From positions 1 to 10,732 of the forward strand of contig USMD01000070.1 of NCBI GenBank assembly GCA_900555725.1: DNA of 10,732 bases, read 5' to 3'. The DNA is from an uncultured Garciella sp. GTDB lineage: Bacteria; Bacillota; Clostridia; Eubacteriales; Garciellaceae. The notes below the pieces were generated by a model that was not told the origin of the DNA, did no database searches, and saw only the letters and a program-made list of their open reading frames with translations. Positions within the stretch are counted from its first letter, which is position 1. Every line of letters begins with the position of its first letter. A program made the translations under genes and the position numbers. Shown one piece after another: positions 7,388 to 10,732 of the stretch.

Positions 7388-7433
7388 AAAACCCAATCGT
7401 GGCGACCACACCATGTGGTGCCGATTACCTCTT
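7345..7433 (-). ncRNA. putative antisense antitoxin RNA
   Basis: A minus-strand promoter has TATAAT at 7445-7440, with weak -35 candidates near 7462-7468. It predicts a start near 7433 and an end at the bidirectional terminator, giving an RNA of about 85-90 nt. It would pair with the toxin mRNA over the shared terminator and the last toxin codons (about 40 nt). Its 5' part contains a small hairpin (CACCA-CA-TGGTG). The layout copies type I antitoxins such as RatA and SR4, and of the par locus RNAs. The boundaries are predicted, not observed. Confidence 0.6.
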
Positions 7434-7444
7434 ATTCATATTAT
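7421..7444 (-). repeat. mirror-image promoter/leader repeat, antisense side
   Basis: This is the partner of 7178-7200 in opposite orientation. It covers most of the -10 element and the predicted transcript start of the antisense RNA. Confidence 0.85.
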
Positions 7445-7493
7445 AATACAAAGATTCTTAAAATAAACACTTATATTGAATATTAAACATTTT

Positions 7494-7507
7494 ACTAGCT
7501 CCATTTT
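7494..7507 (+). repeat. attR-like direct repeat (copy of tRNA-Thr 3' end)
   Basis: ACTAGCTCCATTTT is identical to 1528-1541. The rest of the tRNA is not present here. It ends immediately before the stop codon (7508-7510) of the minus-strand gene at its right, so it probably marks the junction with the older chromosome. Confidence 0.65.
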
Positions 7508-8155
7508 CTATGGAAATTGTAGTTCGTGGAATCTAGATTCTACTTCTCCCTCTCCCCATTCATAAAATATTTTTTTATTCTTATAGAACGCTAGAGTGTT
7601 TTCTTCCCTATCAAAGACCCACTTCCCAGTTTCTAGAGTATATTCTCCCGTATTGACTATTTCTTCAATCATTCTAGTATTGTTTTCAAATAGCTCTCGA
7701 TAGGTCTCTTCAAGGGAATCATAAGGATAATCTAATCTTTGATAAGTATTAATAGCCATTGCTTTTAATACCCATTCTAATTCATTATATTTTCGAATCC
7801 ATAGTTTGTTGTAATAATTCTCTCCAACAAAGATCCAAGTTCGGATATCTTCTATTACCCGATAATTCTCATCTAATTTTCCAAAAAGACTTTGAGACAT
7901 CTCTATAAAACCCCTTTTTTCTATTTCAGGTCTTAAAAGATGAATAAACTCTTCATCCTTTATAGAGTTTAAATATTTTTTTATCTCTTCCTCCTGTTCA
8001 TAATAATCAAGGTTTGGAATATTTTTTAAAATATCTTCAAAAATATCTCGATTAACCCAAAACCAATCCATTGAATGAATGTCTCTTCTATCTAAAATAT
8101 CCTCTAGAGTTGCCTTCTTTAATCTATCTTTTATCGTATTTTCTATACCTAACAT
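7508..8155 (-). CDS. protein of unknown function downstream of fdhD
   Basis: I do not recognise this 215-residue protein. It is predicted soluble: there is no signal peptide or membrane segment, and it is rich in acidic and aromatic residues (DWFWVNRDIFEDI near the N-terminus; RTWIFVGENYYNKLWIRKY in the middle; GKWVFDREENTLAFYKNKK towards the C-terminus). No cysteine motif, nucleotide-binding loop or helix-turn-helix is evident. The ATG at 8155 follows AAGGAG with a good gap. It starts 36 bp after the fdhD stop on the same strand, so the two are probably co-transcribed. A link with formate dehydrogenase or molybdenum enzymes rests on position only. Its stop codon touches the right-hand repeat of the proposed island, and no terminator separates it from the antisense RNA gene. 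Confidence 0.85.
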   Translation of the reverse strand: MLGIENTIKDRLKKATLEDILDRRDIHSMDWFWVNRDIFEDILKNIPNLDYYEQEEEIKKYLNSIKDEEFIHLLRPEIEKRGFIEMSQSLFGKLDENYRVIEDIRTWIFVGENYYNKLWIRKYNELEWVLKAMAINTYQRLDYPYDSLEETYRELFENNTRMIEEIVNTGEYTLETGKWVFDREENTLAFYKNKKIFYEWGEGEVESRFHELQFP

Positions 8156-8191
8156 ATTACCACTCCTTGGAAATACATATTATTGGTTAGT

Positions 8192-8968
8192 TTATATGAT
8201 ATTTAGTCGTTCCTCCCCGTGATAAATATTCATTCGATTTCCCCTGGCAAAACCAATTAAAGTTACATCAAATTTTTTTGCTATTTTTACAGAAAGATCT
8301 GTCGGTGCAGAACGGGATACAATCATGGGAATCTTATTTTTAGTAGACTTCAAAATCATCTCAGAAGAGATTCTTCCACTACTAATCAATATTTTATCAT
8401 CCAATCTTATATCTGATAAAAGTGCTTCCCCTATAACTTTATCTAAAGCATTATGCCTGCCTACATCTTCATGAAGAAATAAAATATTTTCTTCATCACA
8501 TAGGGCACAGCTATGAACTCCTCCTGTTTCTTTAAAAAGCTGAGAGGCTTGGTTAAATTTTTTAGAAAGCTCTAATATTTTATCTGCTTTCACTCTTATG
8601 GGACTGTCTATTTTCTTGGTTCCAAAGGAATCTAGAACATGATAAAATACCGTTCCCTTTGCACATCCCGTAGTAAGAGTTCTCTTTCCAAAAAGCTTTT
8701 CACTAAAAGATGATTTGTCCTTAATATCCACATAGGCATATCCCTTTTCTTCATCTATGATAAGCTTTTCAATTTCATTTTTATTTTTTATAATTCCTTC
8801 AGAAATTAAAAACCCTACTACTAGATATTTTAATCCATTAGGAGAGCATAAAAGAGTAATAAATTCCTCATCATTGAGAAAAATAGTAAGGGGGTATTCA
8901 CATACTATCATATCCTCTACTAACTTTATTTCATGATTTTTTATCTTTTTTATTTGTATTTTCTCCAT
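8192..8968 (-). CDS. fdhD: FdhD, sulfurtransferase/accessory protein for formate dehydrogenase
   Basis: FdhD passes sulfur from a cysteine desulfurase to the molybdenum or tungsten bis-MGD cofactor of formate dehydrogenase in the cytoplasm. Seen here (258 residues from ATG 8968): EYPLTIFLND (24-33), GFLISEGII (52-60), TTGCAKG (99-105), TGGVHSC (148-154), EDVGRHNALDK (167-177), SGRISSEM (197-204), SRSAPT (218-223) and FARGNRMN (240-247), all FdhD hallmarks. The catalytic loop has a single cysteine (C102); the CxxC of the E. coli protein is absent, a glycine taking the second position. The frame extends upstream to GTG 8989 and ATG 8986, but these have no spaced ribosome site, while AGGTGG lies 5 nt before ATG 8968. 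It is divergent from mobA and is followed by the unknown gene in one operon. Confidence 0.95.
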   Translation of the reverse strand: MEKIQIKKIKNHEIKLVEDMIVCEYPLTIFLNDEEFITLLCSPNGLKYLVVGFLISEGIIKNKNEIEKLIIDEEKGYAYVDIKDKSSFSEKLFGKRTLTTGCAKGTVFYHVLDSFGTKKIDSPIRVKADKILELSKKFNQASQLFKETGGVHSCALCDEENILFLHEDVGRHNALDKVIGEALLSDIRLDDKILISSGRISSEMILKSTKNKIPMIVSRSAPTDLSVKIAKKFDVTLIGFARGNRMNIYHGEERLNII

Positions 8969-9031
8969 TTTTTCCACCTGACCCATCACCTATATATTTA
9001 ATAAAAACAGAGAATTTTTATCTATAGAGGA

Positions 9032-9060
9032 AATATATCACCCCCTAAAGATTTTGTCAA
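9032..9060 (-). promoter_or_regulatory. fdhD promoter
   Basis: On the minus strand, TTGACA (9060-9055) is a perfect -35. A 17-base spacer and TATATT (9037-9032) follow. Transcription would start near 9025, about 57 nt before the chosen fdhD start. Confidence 0.7.
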
Positions 9061-9070
9061 TTTTGACAAA
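9053..9070. promoter_or_regulatory. palindrome with divergent -35 boxes between fdhD and mobA
   Basis: TTTGTCAA (9053-9060), TT, then TTGACAAA (9063-9070) is a perfect 8-bp inverted repeat. Each arm contains a consensus -35 TTGACA, one on each strand. A protein bound here would block or control both directions. A plus-strand -10 is weak (CAAAAT at 9085-9090, 16-base spacing). It may be an operator, or only the product of two good -35 boxes back to back. Confidence 0.55.
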
Positions 9071-9130
9071 TCTATAACTTCTGCCAAAATAGATGCCTTA
9101 AAGATGTATAATGTTTTTTCATCTCATTAA

Positions 9131-9139
9131 TGATATAAT
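9131..9139 (+). promoter_or_regulatory. extended -10 promoter for mobA
   Basis: TGATATAAT (TG, one base, TATAAT) is a full extended -10 located 38 bp before the mobA ATG, predicting a start near 9146. No good -35 is seen. TATAAT at 9107-9112 is a second candidate. Confidence 0.5.
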
Positions 9140-9177
9140 TGAAAAAATGAAAATTATGATGAAAGTGGTCGTTATCT

Positions 9178-9801
9178 ATGGAAAATCAATCAATTTCAGG
9201 TGTGATACTAGCTGGCGGAAATAGTAGTAGAATAGGGCAAAATAAAGCATTATTAAAATTTGGAGAGGAAACTTTAATCGAAGAGATAGTTTCTATTTTC
9301 CGTGATCTGTTTTCTGAAATCCTTATTGTAACCAATGATCCAGAAGAATATCCTATGCTAAAAAATGTCCGATTCGTACAGGATTTCTATCATTTAGAAA
9401 AAAAGAGTGCTCTAGTAGGTCTCTATTCTGGATTATTTGCTGCCCAAAGTGAATTTAGTTTTATTGTAGGCTGTGATATGCCCTTATTAAATCTTTCTCT
9501 AATTCAATATATGAAAGAAAAAATAGGGAATCAAGATATCTTGGTTCCCTATATAAATGGATATTATGAGCCCTTACATGCTATTTATAACAAAAGATGC
9601 TTACCTGTGATAAAAAATCATTTAGATCAAAAAAATTATAAAATAAAGAGTTTCTTTTCCAAAGTAAATTTAGAAATAATAGAGGAAACTACTATAAAAC
9701 AATTTGACCCAAATTTGCATAGCTTCTTAAATATCAATCACTATCAAGAATATATTGCCCTAAAAAATAAATATTTTAAGCTTCAGAGGAACTTTGATTA
9801 A
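9178..9801 (+). CDS. mobA: MobA-like molybdenum cofactor guanylyltransferase
   Basis: MobA joins GMP from GTP to molybdopterin to make the guanine dinucleotide form of the cofactor used by formate dehydrogenase and related enzymes. The 207-residue protein has the nucleotidyltransferase signature LAGGNSSRIGQNKALLKFG (11-29), with K24 as the expected phosphate-binding lysine. ALVGLYSGL (78-86) is next, then the metal-binding aspartate in FIVGCDMPLL (95-104, D100) and the C-terminal NINHYQEY. Length is usual for the family. The start follows a weak ribosome site (AAAGTGG, about 9 nt away), so expression may be low. It faces away from fdhD, its functional partner, across a shared promoter region. 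Its 3' end overlaps the convergent hydrolase gene by 26 bp. A related nucleotidyltransferase role cannot be fully excluded, but the fdhD neighbour supports MobA. Confidence 0.92.
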   Translation: MENQSISGVILAGGNSSRIGQNKALLKFGEETLIEEIVSIFRDLFSEILIVTNDPEEYPMLKNVRFVQDFYHLEKKSALVGLYSGLFAAQSEFSFIVGCDMPLLNLSLIQYMKEKIGNQDILVPYINGYYEPLHAIYNKRCLPVIKNHLDQKNYKIKSFFSKVNLEIIEETTIKQFDPNLHSFLNINHYQEYIALKNKYFKLQRNFD

Positions 9802-10558
9802 GGTATTTTTCTAACCAATTTACTGCAGATTCTACCATTTTGATGCTGATGTGATGATTCATATTGTGATACTCCTCTAGGGAAATTCTCTCTTGATCCT
9901 CTTTATAAAGGGGTGCAACTTCCTGATAAAAACACCGTTGAATCTCAATAGGAACAGAGGTATCTGCATCCCCATGAAGCATTAAAATAGGACGGGGATA
10001 GAAAGATTCCTTATAGGTAAGAGGATCAAAGGCCTTTGCTTCTTCCCGATCCAACATCTTTTCAATATTCACATCTAAATATTTTTTTAAAAGCTCTTCT
10101 GTTTCCCTCCAGGAGCTTCCTCCATTAAAGGTGATTAAACATTCAATATCTGGATTTTGAGCAAATATACTAGATGCAATATATCCTCCCATGGAACTAC
10201 CGGACACAGCAATGGCGTTTCTATCAATAGAATAAAGTTTCTCTGCTTGGATTTTAATTCCTTGAAATTCTTTCACCGATTGATTTATAATTTGCCAAAA
10301 ATACTTCATCATGTTCTCATTGGTATATTCCTCCAGTGGATTCCGATCTCCATGAAAATTTGAATCAGGTAATATAACTTGATATCCATATAGAGCAAAG
10401 ATCATAGCAAGAAACTTATGATTTTCCTTCTTAGAACCCCAACCATGGTAATGAAATAAAGTAGAGAATTTTCTTTTAGATATAGTAGGTCTCACTACTA
10501 AACAAGGGACTCTATTTAATGTAACTTTTTCTACTTCAACAAAATTCTGTGCAATCAA
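9776..10558 (-). CDS. alpha/beta hydrolase (YitV-like, S9/esterase type)
   Basis: This is a cytoplasmic serine hydrolase of about 260 residues. Numbering from TTG 10558, FHYHGWGSKKENH (35-47) fits the oxyanion region. GSSMGG (120-125) is the nucleophile elbow, with S122 as nucleophile. HGDADTSVP (195-203) supplies the acid (D199), and HNMNHH (231-236) supplies the histidine (H235 or H236). It resembles Bacillus YitV and other prolyl-oligopeptidase-like esterases; the substrate is unknown. The longest frame starts at ATG 10576, but that ATG has no ribosome site. A perfect AGGAGG (10571-10566) instead sits 7 nt before TTG 10558, which I take as the start. No signal peptide is seen. It is convergent with mobA, overlapping it by 26 bp, and no terminator is visible at the junction. 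Confidence 0.9.
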   Translation of the reverse strand: MIAQNFVEVEKVTLNRVPCLVVRPTISKRKFSTLFHYHGWGSKKENHKFLAMIFALYGYQVILPDSNFHGDRNPLEEYTNENMMKYFWQIINQSVKEFQGIKIQAEKLYSIDRNAIAVSGSSMGGYIASSIFAQNPDIECLITFNGGSSWRETEELLKKYLDVNIEKMLDREEAKAFDPLTYKESFYPRPILMLHGDADTSVPIEIQRCFYQEVAPLYKEDQERISLEEYHNMNHHISIKMVESAVNWLEKYLNQSSSEA

Positions 10559-10590
10559 AAATTTTCCTCCTAACATGAAGAATTTACTAT

Positions 10591-10619
10591 ATTATACCAT
10601 TTTCTTATTTTTTTACGAA
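10591..10619 (-). promoter_or_regulatory. putative promoter of the hydrolase gene
   Basis: On the minus strand a perfect TATAAT (10596-10591) lies 17 bases downstream of a poor -35, TTCGTA (10619-10614). The start would fall near 10584, just upstream of the ribosome site. Confidence 0.45.
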
Positions 10620-10690
10620 ATAGAATAAATTATAGACAGATCGCAATTTAGCTTAGAAATTATCTCTTATAAAAATACTCCCTTTTCAAT

Positions 10691-10732
10691 CTGTCTCTTA
10701 TACACATCTGACGCTGCCGACGATCTTACGCG
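10691..10732. other. Nextera Read 1 adapter plus i5 index (not genomic)
   Basis: CTGTCTCTTATACACATCT (10691-10709) is the reverse complement of the Tn5 mosaic end. It is followed by the rest of the Read 1 adapter to 10723, then TCTTACGC (10724-10731) in the i5 index position and one further base. From memory the index is the reverse complement of S517/N517 (GCGTAAGA). Genomic sequence ends at 10690. Confidence 0.98.

Larger units (their letters stand above)
1528..7507. mobile_element. putative integrase-less genomic island inserted at tRNA-Thr (R-M plus toxin/antisense RNA)
   Basis: The island is defined by a 14-bp perfect direct repeat, ACTAGCTCCATTTT, at 1528-1541 and 7494-7507. It extends to 17 bp with one mismatch if the two preceding T's and the C/T position are included. 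The left copy is the 3' end of tRNA-Thr, the usual place for attachment sites of tyrosine recombinases. Cargo is the hsdR-hsdM-hsdS operon and a type I toxin/antisense RNA pair, both typical of accessory DNA. The outside genes on the right are cofactor maturation genes. No integrase or excisionase gene is visible between the repeats, so the element is either non-autonomous, decayed, or the repeat is a relic. Chance is possible but unlikely for 14 bases that coincide exactly with a tRNA end. Confidence 0.6.

Noticed and set aside
7494..7507. A second, truncated tRNA gene
   Set aside because: Only the last bases of the acceptor strand plus CCA and T's match; no D, anticodon or T arm lies upstream, so it is better read as an attachment-site copy.
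10157..10363. 68-codon plus-strand frame opposite the hydrolase
   Set aside because: It lies antisense to the catalytic GSSMGG region and lacks a start signal.

Overview
The window reads as AT-rich DNA from a low-GC Firmicute, most likely an anaerobic member of the Clostridia. This rests on base composition, strong AGGAGG-type ribosome sites, a CdaR-type regulator, formate dehydrogenase and molybdenum cofactor accessory genes, and a Firmicute-style holin-like type I toxin. Both ends are Nextera/Tn5 sequencing adapter (1-25 and 10691-10732). Genomic sequence is therefore only 26-10690, and the window looks like one tagmented molecule.

Layout. 26-1064 (-): a CdaR-type regulator cut by the left adapter inside its C-terminal helix-turn-helix. 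1065-1462: a non-coding spacer ending in a good promoter for tRNA-Thr(CGU) at 1463-1537. 1528-7507: a putative small genomic island. Its left edge is the 3' end of the tRNA gene, and a 14-bp exact copy of that end (acceptor strand, discriminator, CCA and TTTT) lies at 7494-7507. Inside are a complete type I restriction-modification operon on the minus strand (hsdR, hsdM, hsdS) and an unannotated 39-residue holin-like type I toxin gene at 7255-7374 (+). A probable antisense RNA faces the toxin gene and shares its terminator. No integrase is visible. 7508-8968 (-): fdhD followed by a 215-residue protein I do not recognise. 9178-9801 (+): mobA, divergent from fdhD across a palindromic promoter region. 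9776-10558 (-): an alpha/beta hydrolase, convergent with mobA and overlapping it by 26 bp.

How the parts may work together. The island carries two stabilising or addictive modules side by side: a restriction-modification system, and a toxin/antisense-RNA pair at the opposite end from the tRNA. The flanking chromosomal genes are housekeeping in nature. FdhD and MobA both serve molybdo/tungsto-enzymes such as formate dehydrogenase and are probably co-controlled from the shared intergenic region.

The points most worth a second look are the tRNA-bounded island without an integrase, the mirror-image promoters and leaders of the toxin and antisense RNA, the in-frame DNA repeats in hsdS that could allow collapse to a single-TRD specificity subunit, and the adapter sequence at both ends. 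I found no CRISPR array, rRNA or transposase.
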